Source: an uncultured Pelagibacteraceae bacterium
Lineage (GTDB): Bacteria > Pseudomonadota > Alphaproteobacteria > Pelagibacterales > Pelagibacteraceae
Direction of reading: 5' to 3'
Assembly: GCA_902589765.1 (NCBI GenBank)
Contig: CACIUF010000006.1
Coordinates: 1-44,812, forward strand
DNA length: 44,812 nt
The notes under the pieces were generated by a model, which made no database searches, was not told the origin of the DNA, and was given only the letters and a program-made list of their open reading frames with translations. A program made the position numbers and the translations under genes. Shown piece after piece: positions 8,574 to 18,776 of this stretch; the stretch's first letter is position 1; every line of letters starts with the position of its first letter.

Positions 8574-8593
8574 TCAAACACTATATCACTAAA

Positions 8594-9106
8594 TTAAATT
8601 TGTTTAATAGACCTAATGTCTCTATTTTTTAATGATAATAATAGTTTTTTTATGGAATGTTTTGAAACTGGATGTTTCCAATTTTTATCTATCTCAAATA
8701 ATGGAAAAAGGACGAAATTTCTTTTATGCATTCTTGAATGAGGTAGATTTAATTCACCTTTCATTTTTCTTCTATTAAAATCAATTATATCAATATCGCA
8801 CTCTCTAGGAGCATTTCGAAGTCTTTTCTTTCGTCCCAGGCTTGTTTCAATAGTTTTACAAACACTTATTAATTCAAAAGGTGATAATTTAGTTAGAACC
8901 TTAACTACAACATTGTAAAATTTAGGATTGTTATTATCAGGCCAAGACAAACTCTCATAATAGCTTGATGATTTTACTATCATAATATCATTAAGAATTA
9001 ATTTTGATTTAGCTAATTCAATATTATTGATTTTATTTCCAAGATTAGAACCTATACCTAAATAGACAGGATTAACTTGATTTTCTAATATATCTTGCTC
9101 TATCAC
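8594..9106 (-). CDS. folK: 2-amino-4-hydroxy-6-hydroxymethyldihydropteridine pyrophosphokinase
   Basis: HPPK transfers pyrophosphate from ATP to the pterin in folate synthesis. The 170-residue protein carries [11 protein letters not shown] at the N-terminus and the signature [15 protein letters not shown] with the Mg-binding Asp-x-Asp. The [15 protein letters not shown] segment is also typical. The start is GTG at 9106, so the first 35 nt overlap the 3' end of smpB. I see no ATG that keeps the first strand. Folate made here would feed the GlyA and sarcosine oxidase C1 pool. Confidence 0.93.
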   Translation of the reverse strand: MIEQDILENQVNPVYLGIGSNLGNKINNIELAKSKLILNDIMIVKSSSYYESLSWPDNNNPKFYNVVVKVLTKLSPFELISVCKTIETSLGRKKRLRNAPRECDIDIIDFNRRKMKGELNLPHSRMHKRNFVLFPLFEIDKNWKHPVSKHSIKKLLLSLKNRDIRSIKQI

Positions 9107-9542
9107 GATTCCAGTCTCTTTGTTTTTTTACTGCTCTTTTATCAAATTGTTTCTTACCCTTGGCTACAGCTAACTCTAATTTTGCTTTTCCTTTTTTAAA
9201 ATACATTTTTGTAGGTACTATTGTAAGCCCGTCTCTTTGCATTTTCCCAATTAGTTTATTAATTTCTCTCTTATTTAATAACAATTTTCTTTCATCGGTT
9301 GGATTATGGTTTGAATAACTAGCTTGCTTATAAGATGCAATATGTGAATTTATCAAGACTATTTCACCTTTTTTTTCTATTGCGTAAGAATCTGCTATGT
9401 TAACTTTACCATTACGAATTGATTTTATTTCAGAACCTTTTAAGACAATACCTGCTTCAAATAAATCCTCAAAAAAATAATTGAAACTAGCTTTTTTATT
9501 AAGACAAATTATTTTTAAACCACTATTGGTTTTTTTTTTCAT
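9072..9542 (-). CDS. smpB: SsrA-binding protein SmpB
   Basis: Binds tmRNA and delivers it to stalled ribosomes in trans-translation. The 156 residues fit the family, with [20 protein letters not shown], the [18 protein letters not shown] loop, and a basic C-terminal tail ([16 protein letters not shown]) that occupies the mRNA channel. Its ATG shares one base with the dapA stop (TAATG). The dapA-smpB order is common in alphaproteobacteria. The tmRNA gene itself is not in this window. Confidence 0.96.
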   Translation of the reverse strand: MKKKTNSGLKIICLNKKASFNYFFEDLFEAGIVLKGSEIKSIRNGKVNIADSYAIEKKGEIVLINSHIASYKQASYSNHNPTDERKLLLNKREINKLIGKMQRDGLTIVPTKMYFKKGKAKLELAVAKGKKQFDKRAVKKQRDWNRDRARYIRKSS

Positions 9543-10423
9543 TAAACTAGTTTTGCAGAATGAAGTGCTTTTTTAACGATATCCTTAGTTTCAGCTGTCA
9601 CTTTTACAAGAGGTAGTCTTACATTATCATCACAAAGATTTAATAATTTTGCTGCGTATTTTACTGGACTTGGATTACTTTCGACAAACATTGCATGATG
9701 AAGAGGTTGTAATATTTTATCAATTTTTTCAGCCTCTTTAATTTCATCGTTATTTTCAGATTTTGAAAATTTTTGAAAATCAGAACAAAGTTTTGGAGCA
9801 ATATTTGCAGTAACACTTATAGCTCCCACTCCACCTCTTTTATTAAATTCTAAAGCATTATCGTCATTACCAGTTAATTGAATGAATTCATTTCCCATCT
9901 TTTTTAAAGTTTGTTCAACCCTATTTAGGTCTCCAGTTGCATCCTTAACACCAATAATATTTTTCAATTCAAATAATCTAGCCATAGTATCAACTGACAT
10001 ATCAATAACCGATCTCCCAGGAATATTATAAATTATTATAGGTATTCCACATTTGTCATTTATTGCTTTATAATGTTGGTATAAGCCTTCTTGTGTTGGC
10101 TTGTTATAATAAGGTGTTACAATAAGAGCGCCTGTGGCTCCAATTTTTTCTGCATGAGTTGTAAGTGAAATAGCCTCCTCTGTAGAGTTCGATCCTGTAC
10201 CTGCAAAAACTGGTAATTTTCCATTACTTTCTTTTACACATAACTCAATCACTCTTTCATGTTCATCATGACTTAAAGTTGGTGACTCACCAGTTGTTCC
10301 TGCTGGAACTAATCCATTTGTCCCATTTTGGATATGAAAATGAATTAAATTAATATATGTCTCATCATCAAGTTTATCATTTTTAAACGGGGTGACTAAA
10401 GCAACATTTGATCCTTTAAACAT
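9542..10423 (-). CDS. dapA: 4-hydroxy-tetrahydrodipicolinate synthase
   Basis: Condenses pyruvate and aspartate semialdehyde, the first committed step to lysine and diaminopimelate. The 293-residue TIM barrel has the Schiff-base Lys160 (GVKDATGD), Tyr132 (YNIPGR), and the [11 protein letters not shown] loop with Thr43-Thr44. It heads the long minus-strand run to recO and is divergent from the lytic transglycosylase across 43 bp. Confidence 0.96.
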   Translation of the reverse strand: MFKGSNVALVTPFKNDKLDDETYINLIHFHIQNGTNGLVPAGTTGESPTLSHDEHERVIELCVKESNGKLPVFAGTGSNSTEEAISLTTHAEKIGATGALIVTPYYNKPTQEGLYQHYKAINDKCGIPIIIYNIPGRSVIDMSVDTMARLFELKNIIGVKDATGDLNRVEQTLKKMGNEFIQLTGNDDNALEFNKRGGVGAISVTANIAPKLCSDFQKFSKSENNDEIKEAEKIDKILQPLHHAMFVESNPSPVKYAAKLLNLCDDNVRLPLVKVTAETKDIVKKALHSAKLV

Positions 10424-10433
10424 AAATACTTAT

Positions 10434-10461
10434 AACATACATTGTAGATTCATATAGTAAA
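10434..10461 (-). promoter_or_regulatory. Weak candidate promoter for the dapA-recO run
   Basis: On the minus strand, TTTACT (10456-10461) and TATGTT (10434-10439) are separated by 16 nt in the 43 bp dapA/transglycosylase gap. The -10 ends only 10 nt before the dapA ATG, so any leader would be very short. The match is weak and may be chance. Confidence 0.25.
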
Positions 10462-10466
10462 AGATT

Positions 10467-12677
10467 ATGATTAAAAAAATCTTATTTTGGATAGTATTGA
10501 TTAATTTATTCGGTCTACAAACTATAGCTCAATCTGACATAATCCCATTAAAAAAACCTATCCAATCTGATGAGCTAACACAAAAAAAATTATTAATAGA
10601 TGTACTAAAACCCTTACCCAAACCAATACCAAAAATAGCAACAAAAGAGATAGAAAAAAAAATTGAATCTAAGCCAGAAAAGAAGATAAGTGGACTGATA
10701 CTTCCCAAAAAAAAACCATTAATCGCTGGAACAAAAAAAACAACAGAAATAAAGATATCAAAATATTATCGTAAAAAAGATTTTGCATTAGCAAAAAAAG
10801 CAATTTCCGAAATGAAAAAAGCTAGTTGGACAGCTGCAATTAAAACTGCCAAAAGAGCTAAAGATAAATCTATATATGACTTTATTCAATGGAGGCATTT
10901 ACTTACAAAGGGAAATCAAGCTTCTTATTATGATTATAAAACATTTATAGATTCAAATGAAGATTATCCTAGAATTGGAAGAATAAAATATTTAGCAGAG
11001 CATAAACTTTCTACAGAAAAAGTTAGTCCACGAAAAATTATAGAATGGTTTGGTCCTGCGGAACCTTTAAGTGGTTTTGGTAAAATGATATTGGGTGAAA
11101 GTTTTATTCTTAATGGTAATAAGGAAAAAGGGATAAGCTTAATTAAAGAAGGCTGGATATCAGCTGAATTGTCTAAAACAGATTTAAGATTTTATCGTAA
11201 AAAATTTAAGAAATATCTTAATGCAGACGATTATATTAAACGAGCAGAATATCTTGCTTGGAATAATAAATACTGGGACTTAAAACGACTATTAAGATAT
11301 TTACCTAAAGATTATGAACTATTATATACAGCGAGACAACTATTGATGAGTAAATCGTATGGTGTCGATAATGCTATTTCTAAAGTTCCATCTAATCTTA
11401 AAAATGATGCTGGTTTAAATTACGATAGATTAAAATGGAGAAGAAAAAGAGGAAGAGTTGATAGTTCTGTTGAAATTCTTCTAAAGATAAAAAACACAAA
11501 AGATTACTTAGTTCGTCCGGATAAATGGTGGATAGAAAGAGAAATAATTTCCAGATCATTAATATATAAAAAAAAATATGAATTAGCTTATAAAATTGCC
11601 AGTAACCATGGAATGAATGATGGACCTGAATTTGCTGCTGCTGAGTGGATGAGTGGTTGGATTGCATTAAGTTTTCTAGATGATCCAGTATTAGCCAAAG
11701 AACATTTTGAAAATTTTTATAATAATGTTGGATACCCTATTAGTACAGCTAGAGGTGCATATTGGTTGGGTAAAACTTATAAAAAACTTGGTGATAAAGA
11801 TTTATCTTATAAATGGTTTAAAGAAGCAACAAATTATTTGACCACTTACTATGGTCAATTGGCATTTATGGAAATTAGTCCAAATGAAAAATTTGAGCTT
11901 TCAAAAGAAATGATTATTAAAAAAGAATATCGTGATTATTTTTTTAAAAAAGATTTAGTCAAATTGATATATTTACTTGATGAATTAGATGAAGATAAAT
12001 ATGCTAAGCATATACTAAGACATTTGGCTAATGATGATGTTGATAGTGGTAGTGAGGTTTTAGCAGCTGAACTTGCAACAAATATAGAACGATTTGATTT
12101 TGCTATTCAAATTTCTAAAATAGCATCCTATGAAAAAAGATTTCACAACAAATATAATTACCCAATCATAAGCACACCCAAATATATTAATGGAAGAAAA
12201 ATTCCAGATAATGCTTTCATTCTTTCAATCATAAGACAAGAGAGTGAGTTTGATTTAAGTGCCAATAGTCATGCTGGTGCAAAAGGTTTAATGCAATTAA
12301 TGCCTTACACTGCTAAACTAGTTGCTAAGCAGGCAAAACTTCCTTATTCAAAATCTAGGTTAACTACTGATGCAGAATATAATATTAACCTAGGGTCACA
12401 TTATATAGCAGGATTAATTCTTGAATATGACGGTGCTTATCCATTTGCAGTGGCTGCTTACAATGCTGGACCAAAAAGAGTTCGATATTGGAAAAAAATA
12501 AACAAAAATCCTCAAAAAAATCAAATTGATTATATCGACTGGATTGAATTAATTAAATTTAAAGAAACTAGAAATTATGTCCAAAGAGTATTGGAAAACT
12601 ACAATGTTTATAGATACGTGCTTGAACAACAGCCAATTGCAATGAAAGATTTCTTTAAGAATAATCCCTTGTTTTAA
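10467..12677 (+). CDS. slt: Soluble lytic murein transglycosylase (SLT family 1)
   Basis: Periplasmic enzyme that cleaves peptidoglycan to 1,6-anhydromuropeptides. The 736-residue precursor has an N-terminal signal peptide (about 1-22, hydrophobic core then IAQS), a Lys/Pro-rich linker to about residue 110, and a long helical superhelix with TPR-like segments. The C-terminal SLT domain (about 580-700) has catalytic Glu592 in RQESEFD, then GLMQLMP and AVAAYNAGP. It stands alone between divergent dapA and the convergent tRNA-Ser. The gene symbol is by family; the product may equally be called Slt70-like. Confidence 0.94.
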   Translation: MIKKILFWIVLINLFGLQTIAQSDIIPLKKPIQSDELTQKKLLIDVLKPLPKPIPKIATKEIEKKIESKPEKKISGLILPKKKPLIAGTKKTTEIKISKYYRKKDFALAKKAISEMKKASWTAAIKTAKRAKDKSIYDFIQWRHLLTKGNQASYYDYKTFIDSNEDYPRIGRIKYLAEHKLSTEKVSPRKIIEWFGPAEPLSGFGKMILGESFILNGNKEKGISLIKEGWISAELSKTDLRFYRKKFKKYLNADDYIKRAEYLAWNNKYWDLKRLLRYLPKDYELLYTARQLLMSKSYGVDNAISKVPSNLKNDAGLNYDRLKWRRKRGRVDSSVEILLKIKNTKDYLVRPDKWWIEREIISRSLIYKKKYELAYKIASNHGMNDGPEFAAAEWMSGWIALSFLDDPVLAKEHFENFYNNVGYPISTARGAYWLGKTYKKLGDKDLSYKWFKEATNYLTTYYGQLAFMEISPNEKFELSKEMIIKKEYRDYFFKKDLVKLIYLLDELDEDKYAKHILRHLANDDVDSGSEVLAAELATNIERFDFAIQISKIASYEKRFHNKYNYPIISTPKYINGRKIPDNAFILSIIRQESEFDLSANSHAGAKGLMQLMPYTAKLVAKQAKLPYSKSRLTTDAEYNINLGSHYIAGLILEYDGAYPFAVAAYNAGPKRVRYWKKINKNPQKNQIDYIDWIELIKFKETRNYVQRVLENYNVYRYVLEQQPIAMKDFFKNNPLF

Positions 12678-12680
12678 TAA

Positions 12681-12772
12681 TGGCGGAAGAGGAGGGATTC
12701 GAACCCTCGGTACAAGTTTCCTCGCACGGTCATTTAGCAAACGACTGGTTTAAGCCTCTCACCCACTCTTCC
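12681..12772 (-). tRNA. tRNA-Ser (anticodon GCU)
   Basis: On the minus strand the sequence starts GGAAGAG and ends CTCTTCC plus G and an encoded CCA. The 7 bp acceptor stem is perfect, the T arm reads GGGTTCGAATCCC, and there is a long variable arm typical of serine tRNAs. The anticodon GCT (12736-12738) is flanked TTT/AAA. It lies just after slt (convergent) and is divergent from soxB. Length 92 nt. Confidence 0.95.
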
Positions 12773-12791
12773 AAGAAATTTGTCGCCTTTG

Positions 12792-12819
12792 ATTGTATTG
12801 AATAATCAACATTAATAAA
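12792..12819 (-). promoter_or_regulatory. Candidate promoter of tRNA-Ser
   Basis: TACAAT (12792-12797) is a good -10, with a poor -35 TTTATT (12814-12819) 16 nt upstream on the minus strand. It lies about 20 nt before the tRNA 5' end, in the only gap available. Confidence 0.4.
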
Positions 12820-12836
12820 GTAATTATTCATTAATT

Positions 12837-14090
12837 ATGAAAAATAAGTATTCAATATTTTCGCTTATTAAAAATGCTTTTTCTTATCATGAAAATTGGG
12901 AAAAAGCATGGAAAGACCCTGAGCCAAAAAAAGAATATGATGTGGTAATTATTGGTGGTGGTGGCCATGGTTTAGCAACAGCTTACTATCTGGCAAAAAA
13001 ACATAATATGAAAAATATTGCTGTTGTTGAAAAAGGTTGGATTGGTGGTGGGAATACAGGAAGAAACACTACAATTATAAGATCTAATTATTTATGGGAC
13101 GCAAGTGCTGGTCTTTATGATCACGCTCTAAAAATATGGGAAGGCCTTTCTCAAGAATTAAACTACAATGTAATGTTTAGTCAAAGAGGAGTAATGAATC
13201 TTGCTCATAATCTTCAAGATGTAAGAGATTTAAAAAGAAGAACCCATGCTAACAGACTTAATGGTATTGATGCGGTATATTTAAATACTGAAGAAGTTAA
13301 AAAATTTTGTCCAATAATAAATACATCTCCAGATATAAGATACCCTGTATTAGGTGGAACTTTACAAAAAAGAGCTGGAACCGCAAGACATGATGCAGTT
13401 GCATGGGGATATGCACGTGGTGCAGATGAAATGGGTGTGGATATAATTCAGAATTGTGAGGTTAAAGGTATTAAGAGAAATGGCGATGCAGTTGAAGGTA
13501 TTGAAACTACAAAAGGATTTATTAAAACAAATAAAATTGGTGTAGTAGCTGCAGGTCACTCTAGTGTGATAGCTAATATGGCTGGATTAAGGTTGCCATT
13601 AGAAAGTAAACCGCTCCAAGCTTTAGTTTCAGAGCCTGTGAAACCAATCATAGATACAGTTGTTATGTCAAATGCTGTTCATGCATATGTTAGTCAATCA
13701 GATAAAGGTGAATTAGTAATCGGGGCAGGAACTGATGATTACGTATCGTACTCACAAAAAGGAAGTCATGATATTGTTGAGGGGACATTAAATGCAATTT
13801 TAGAGTTATACCCTATCTTTAGTCGTATGAGAATGTTAAGACAATGGGGTGGAATTGTAGATATTTGTCCAGATGCAAGCCCAATTATAAGTAAAACATC
13901 AATCAAAGGTTTATATTTTAATTGTGGTTGGGGAACGGGAGGATTTAAAGCTACACCTGGCTCTGGAGATTTGTTTGCGCATACAATAGCCAACGATGAA
14001 CCGCACAAACTTAATGCTGCATTTAATTTGAATAGATTTGTAAGTGGTGACCTTGTGGACGAACATGGTGCAGCAGCTGTAGCACACTAA
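12837..14090 (+). CDS. soxB: Sarcosine oxidase beta subunit (heterotetrameric)
   Basis: Flavoprotein subunit that oxidises sarcosine (N-methylglycine) to glycine, passing the methyl group to THF in the alpha subunit. The 417-residue DAO-fold protein has the dinucleotide-binding [18 protein letters not shown] at about 36-52. His185 in [13 protein letters not shown] matches the residue that carries covalent FMN in heterotetrameric enzymes. [19 protein letters not shown] sequence near the C-terminus closes the FAD site. It is first in soxB-D-A-G, and its stop shares one base with the soxD ATG. Confidence 0.96.
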   Translation: MKNKYSIFSLIKNAFSYHENWEKAWKDPEPKKEYDVVIIGGGGHGLATAYYLAKKHNMKNIAVVEKGWIGGGNTGRNTTIIRSNYLWDASAGLYDHALKIWEGLSQELNYNVMFSQRGVMNLAHNLQDVRDLKRRTHANRLNGIDAVYLNTEEVKKFCPIINTSPDIRYPVLGGTLQKRAGTARHDAVAWGYARGADEMGVDIIQNCEVKGIKRNGDAVEGIETTKGFIKTNKIGVVAAGHSSVIANMAGLRLPLESKPLQALVSEPVKPIIDTVVMSNAVHAYVSQSDKGELVIGAGTDDYVSYSQKGSHDIVEGTLNAILELYPIFSRMRMLRQWGGIVDICPDASPIISKTSIKGLYFNCGWGTGGFKATPGSGDLFAHTIANDEPHKLNAAFNLNRFVSGDLVDEHGAAAVAH

Positions 14091-14365
14091 TGTTTTTAAT
14101 TAATTGTCCTTTTTGTGGTGAACGAGAACAAAGTGAATTTAAAGCTGGTGGAGAAGCTCATATTGTTAGGCCTAAACAACCAACTGAATTAAGTGACGAT
14201 CAATGGGCAGAATATTTATTTATGAGAAAAAATATTAAAGGTATTCAATTCGAAAGATGGAACCACATTCATGGTTGTAGAAAATGGTTTAACATGGTGA
14301 GAGATACATCAAATGATGAAATTAAAGCCGTTTACAAAATGGGTGAAAAACCACCAGTTAAATAA
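14090..14365 (+). CDS. soxD: Sarcosine oxidase delta subunit
   Basis: Small zinc-binding subunit of heterotetrameric sarcosine oxidase. The 91-residue protein has Cys6 and Cys9 (INCPFCGER) plus His59 and Cys63 (NHIHGCRKW), the Zn ligands expected for this family, and the conserved WAEYLFMRKN. It is coupled to soxB by TAATG and lies 3 nt before soxA. Confidence 0.95.
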   Translation: MFLINCPFCGEREQSEFKAGGEAHIVRPKQPTELSDDQWAEYLFMRKNIKGIQFERWNHIHGCRKWFNMVRDTSNDEIKAVYKMGEKPPVK

Positions 14366-14368
14366 TCA

Positions 14369-17300
14369 ATGACAAAAAATTTAAGAGTTAAAAGTAGTAA
14401 ATTAGTTGATGAAACATATCGAATTTCATTTAAATTTAATGGTACAACTTATTATGGATTTAAAGGTGATACACTTGCTTCTGCCCTATTGGCTAATAAC
14501 ATCCACCTAGTTGGTAGAAGTTTTAAATACCATAGACCTAGAGGAATTATGACTGCTGGGTCAGAGGAACCAAACGCCATTGTTCAACTTCATAATGGAA
14601 CTTCAAGAACAGAACCAAATGTACGAGCTACTGAAATAGAAATATATGAGGGTCTTGTTGCTACAAGTCAAAATTGTTGGCCTAGTGTAAAGTTTGATAT
14701 TGGAGGTATAAACAATTTTTTAAGTCCATTATTACCTGCAGGTTTTTACTACAAGACTTTTATGTGGCCAGCAAGTTTTTGGGAAAAATATGAATATTTT
14801 ATTAGAAAATCTGCTGGTTTAGGAAAATCACCTGATGTTCCAGACCCTGACATATATGAACACAAATACATTCATTGCGATGTATTAGTTATTGGTGCAG
14901 GTATTTCAGGACTTATCGCAGCAAAAACCGCAGCAAAAAGTGGTTTTAAAACACTATTGGTTGAGGAAAAATCATATTTAGGTGGTTCTACAATTTATCA
15001 AGACTCAGAATTTTTTAAAATTAACAATCAAAATTCAGCTTCATGGTTAGAAAAGGAAATCAATGAAGTAAAAAAAATTGAAAATTTAGAAATTAAAACC
15101 AGAACAAGTGTTGCTGCTTTTCATGGTTATAATTTTTTATTAGCAAGAGAAAATTTAACTGATCACTTGCCACTTGAACAAAGAGAAAATAAAACTCGTC
15201 AAAGATTACTTAAAATACGCGCTAAAAAAGTTATTACAGCCACAGGGTCTATAGAAAGACCTTTAATTTTTGACAATAACGATCGCCCAGGGATATTACT
15301 TTCATCTGCTATAAAAAAATATGCAGATTTATTTGGTGTAGCATGTGGAGAGAAAAATATTTTATTTACCAATAATGATAGCGTTTATGAAACTGCAATA
15401 AGTTTAATTCAAAAAGGGATTAAAGTACAAGCGATAATTGACAATAGAGAAGAAATTGATTCTAAACTTATTAAAGAAACTGAAAAAAACAATATTAAGA
15501 TTTATAAAGGTTACTCAATTGTAGATACATTTGGATACAAAAGAATAAATAGTGTCTCTATAATGAAATTATCTAAAGATGGTCAAAAGGTTATAGGATC
15601 AAAAGAAAATATTTCATGCGATAGTTTAGGTATTTCAGGAGGTTGGACACCAGCAGTTCATCTATTTACTCAATCGGGTGGAAAACTTAAATTTAGAGAT
15701 GATGATCAAGTTTTTATTCCAAATACTTATCCATCAAATCAGATAAGTATCGGAAGTTGTAATGGTGATTTTACTTTAGATGAAATATTAATTAATACGC
15801 CCAAATTACTCAAAGAATTTTTAAATATCAAAAAAACCGAATACGAAAATATTGAAATATATTCAGCATTTAACAAATCAAAAAGAAATATTTGGTTATT
15901 GCCTTCGAATAAAATTGTAGGGAAAACTAAATCATTTGTAGATTTTCAAAACGATGCAACAGCCAAAGATATTAAATTAGCTTTAAGAGAAGGTTTCAGG
16001 TCTATTGAACATGTTAAAAGATATACAACAACAGGTATGGGTACAGATCAAGGTAAACTTGGGAATATGCATGCCTTAGGAATAATTTCCGAAACAGCGT
16101 CTTCTAAAATGGGTGAACTTGGTACTACAACATTTAGACCACCCTACACTCCTCTTACATTTGGTACTATCGTTGGAAGAAATGTTGGTAAATATTTTGA
16201 TATAATAAGAAAAACACCAATTCACGAATGGCATATTGAAAACAAAGCTGAATTTGAGAATGTGGGACAATGGAAAAGAGCTTGGTATTATCCACAGAAT
16301 GGTGAAAACATGCACGAAGCTGTTCAAAGAGAGAGTAAAGCTGCAAGAGATAGTGCAGGCATATTAGATGCATCCACGTTAGGTAAAATTGATATTCAAG
16401 GTACTGATGCCTCTGAATTTTTAAATAGAGTTTACACCAACGCTTGGTCAAAACTTGAGATTGGAAAATGTCGATATGGTTTAATGCTGAACGAAGATGG
16501 CATGGTCTATGACGATGGTGTTACTACCAGATTAGACGAAAATCATTATATTATGACAACGACAACTGGTGGTGCTGCTACAGTTTTAGGTAAACTTGAA
16601 GATTATCTTCAAACAGAATGGCCTGAGCTAGATGTGTATTTGACATCTGTAACTGACCATTACGCAACTATTAGTGTTTGTGGTCCTAATAGTAAAAAGA
16701 TAATTCAAAAAGTAATACCTGAAATCGATTTATCAGATAAAGATTTTCCTCATATGTCATTTAAGAATTCAAAAATTGGTAAAGTGAAATGTCGAGTTAT
16801 GAGAATAAGTTTTACTGGTGAACAAAGTTACGAAATCAATATTCAGGCCAATTACGCTAAATCAGTATGGGAAAATTGTATTGAGGCAGGAAAGGAGTTT
16901 AATATTACTCCCTATGGGACTGAAACAATGCATTTATTAAGAGCGGAAAAAGGGTTTATCATAGCCGGTCAAGACACAGATGCAACTATGACACCAATTG
17001 ATTTACAAATGGATTGGATAGTTAGTAAAAAGAAATTTGATTTTATAGGTAAAAGATCTTTATATAGATCAGATACTATTAGGGAAGATAGGAAACAATT
17101 AGTAGGTCTTATCACAGACAATCCAGAAGAAATATTAGAAGAAGGGGCACAAATTGTTGCAGATATGAATAAAACACCAATAGAAATGTTAGGTCATGTT
17201 ACCTCTAGTTATTTTAGTCCAAATTTAAAAAAATCTATTGCTCTTGGAGTAGTTAAGGGTGGAAAAAATATGATGGGTCAAAAATTAATAATTCCAATGG

Positions 17301-17374
17301 AAAAAAAACAAATCAATGTAACTGTTACAGATCCGGTATTCCTAGACAAGGAGAACAAAAGATTAAATGCTTAA
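14369..17374 (+). CDS. soxA: Sarcosine oxidase alpha subunit
   Basis: Large subunit with the NAD and folate sites of heterotetrameric sarcosine oxidase. The 1001 residues match the family. The N-terminal ferredoxin-like part (about 15-90) has the conserved FKYHRPRGIMTAGSEEPN. A Rossmann FAD/NAD domain starts at 171 (DVLVIGAGISGLIAAK). A GcvT-like aminomethyltransferase domain (about 620-990) binds THF and makes methylene-THF. It overlaps soxG by 8 nt. Glycine and methylene-THF from this enzyme are the substrates of GlyA. Confidence 0.96.
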   Translation: MTKNLRVKSSKLVDETYRISFKFNGTTYYGFKGDTLASALLANNIHLVGRSFKYHRPRGIMTAGSEEPNAIVQLHNGTSRTEPNVRATEIEIYEGLVATSQNCWPSVKFDIGGINNFLSPLLPAGFYYKTFMWPASFWEKYEYFIRKSAGLGKSPDVPDPDIYEHKYIHCDVLVIGAGISGLIAAKTAAKSGFKTLLVEEKSYLGGSTIYQDSEFFKINNQNSASWLEKEINEVKKIENLEIKTRTSVAAFHGYNFLLARENLTDHLPLEQRENKTRQRLLKIRAKKVITATGSIERPLIFDNNDRPGILLSSAIKKYADLFGVACGEKNILFTNNDSVYETAISLIQKGIKVQAIIDNREEIDSKLIKETEKNNIKIYKGYSIVDTFGYKRINSVSIMKLSKDGQKVIGSKENISCDSLGISGGWTPAVHLFTQSGGKLKFRDDDQVFIPNTYPSNQISIGSCNGDFTLDEILINTPKLLKEFLNIKKTEYENIEIYSAFNKSKRNIWLLPSNKIVGKTKSFVDFQNDATAKDIKLALREGFRSIEHVKRYTTTGMGTDQGKLGNMHALGIISETASSKMGELGTTTFRPPYTPLTFGTIVGRNVGKYFDIIRKTPIHEWHIENKAEFENVGQWKRAWYYPQNGENMHEAVQRESKAARDSAGILDASTLGKIDIQGTDASEFLNRVYTNAWSKLEIGKCRYGLMLNEDGMVYDDGVTTRLDENHYIMTTTTGGAATVLGKLEDYLQTEWPELDVYLTSVTDHYATISVCGPNSKKIIQKVIPEIDLSDKDFPHMSFKNSKIGKVKCRVMRISFTGEQSYEINIQANYAKSVWENCIEAGKEFNITPYGTETMHLLRAEKGFIIAGQDTDATMTPIDLQMDWIVSKKKFDFIGKRSLYRSDTIREDRKQLVGLITDNPEEILEEGAQIVADMNKTPIEMLGHVTSSYFSPNLKKSIALGVVKGGKNMMGQKLIIPMEKKQINVTVTDPVFLDKENKRLNA

Positions 17375-17930
17375 TTATTCAAATGTAATTGAAAATGATA
17401 AATCTTATCCAGGTTTGCAAATGAGAGAAATAAAGCCTGTAATGAAACTTATTATTAGAGGAAAAAAAAGACAGTTTTTATCTGCAGTTGGAAAATCATT
17501 AAATCTACTTTTGCCAAATGAAGCAAATACTTCCTCAAGAAGTGATCAATTAACAGCTCTTTGGCTAAGCCCAGATGAATGGATGATTTTTTCAAATGAA
17601 ATTTTAAAATCAGATGATAATAACTACGATGTAGAAAAATTACTCAATAAAAATATTTGTAAAACAAATTTGGGTGCTGTAACTGATGTCACAGACCAAT
17701 TTGTATTAATAAATCTTAGAGGTGATAAAATTTTTGATTTATTTGAAACTGGATCTCCATTTAATTTTAATGATTTTAAATTCAAAAAAGGCCTTGTAAC
17801 TCAAACAATTTTGACAAAAATTGATATAATTGTTCACAATCAGGACATTAACGATGTGAATTTATTTGTGAGAAGATCCTTTTCAGATCATTTATTTTCA
17901 TGGATGAATGATAGTGCGTCAAGATTATAG
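17367..17930 (+). CDS. soxG: Sarcosine oxidase gamma subunit
   Basis: Last subunit of the heterotetramer, with a GcvT-related fold that packs on the alpha subunit. The 187-residue protein shows LWLSPDEWMIF, LGAVTDVTDQFVLINLRGDK and the C-terminal VRRSFSDHLFSWMNDS, all typical of SoxG. The ATG at 17367 lies inside the soxA end, giving an 8 nt overlap. The next gene starts 38 nt later without a recognisable terminator between, so the transporter genes may be co-transcribed. Confidence 0.9.
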   Translation: MLNYSNVIENDKSYPGLQMREIKPVMKLIIRGKKRQFLSAVGKSLNLLLPNEANTSSRSDQLTALWLSPDEWMIFSNEILKSDDNNYDVEKLLNKNICKTNLGAVTDVTDQFVLINLRGDKIFDLFETGSPFNFNDFKFKKGLVTQTILTKIDIIVHNQDINDVNLFVRRSFSDHLFSWMNDSASRL

Positions 17931-17968
17931 ATCTCAATAATAAAAAAAATAATGTAGTCCTCTAGATA

Positions 17969-18736
17969 ATGAAAAAACTACTAATATTAATATTATTTAC
18001 CTTTTTACCATTCTCACTTAATGCAGAATCAAATTTAGATAAAATACTATCATCAGGTGTATTAAAAGTTGGAACTACTGGAGATTGGGATCCCATGACA
18101 GTTAAGGATCCAGCTACTAATAAATATAAGGGTTTTGATATTGATGTCATGAATCAACTTGCAAAAGATATGGGTGTAAAGATTGAATTTGTGCCAGCAG
18201 AATGGAAAACTATTGTTTCAGGTATAACATCAGCAAGGTATGATATTTCAACAAGTGTAACAAAAACTCCAAAACGAGCTGAAGTAGCAGGATTTACTGA
18301 TACTTATTACAAATATGCTACTGTTCCACTAGTTCTTAAAAAGAACTTAAAAAAATTCCCTACTTGGGACTCTCTAAATAATGAGAATGTAACAATAGCA
18401 ACTACTCTTGGTACTTCTCAAGAAGAAAAGGCTAAAGAATTTTTTCCAAAATCAAAATTAAACGCAATTGAAGCTCCAGCTAGAGACTTTCAAGAGGTAT
18501 TAGCAGGTAGAGCTGATGGTAATATTACAAGTTCAACAGAGGCAAATAAATTGGTTATAAAATATCCTCAATTAGCAATTGTTCCAGATGGTGGAAAAAA
18601 TCCAGCTTTTTTAGCAATGATGGTGCCAAAAGGTGATACTAAGTGGAACGACTATGTAAATAAATGGATTAAAGATAAAAAATCCTCAGGGTTCTTCACT
18701 AAGTTATTAGCTAAATATAATTTAAAGAGTTTATAA
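17969..18736 (+). CDS. Periplasmic solute-binding protein, family 3 (PheC/amino acid type)
   Basis: The 255-residue protein has a Sec signal peptide ([19 protein letters not shown]) and a family-3 periplasmic binding fold. [15 protein letters not shown] near the mature N-terminus and [15 protein letters not shown] are typical. The stretch resembles cyclohexadienyl dehydratase-like (PheC) members as well as polar amino acid binding proteins. The adjacent permease argues for transport. The ligand is unknown; position after soxBDAG suggests a nitrogenous or amino-acid-like substrate, but that is inference. Confidence 0.88.
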   Translation: MKKLLILILFTFLPFSLNAESNLDKILSSGVLKVGTTGDWDPMTVKDPATNKYKGFDIDVMNQLAKDMGVKIEFVPAEWKTIVSGITSARYDISTSVTKTPKRAEVAGFTDTYYKYATVPLVLKKNLKKFPTWDSLNNENVTIATTLGTSQEEKAKEFFPKSKLNAIEAPARDFQEVLAGRADGNITSSTEANKLVIKYPQLAIVPDGGKNPAFLAMMVPKGDTKWNDYVNKWIKDKKSSGFFTKLLAKYNLKSL

Positions 18737-18776
18737 AAAATTAGTAATTAATTTTTAATTCTTTATAACTTGAAGA

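Noticed and set aside
12549..12740. 63-residue minus-strand frame overlapping tRNA-Ser and slt
   Set aside because: It is mostly a translation of the tRNA gene and the complement of slt.
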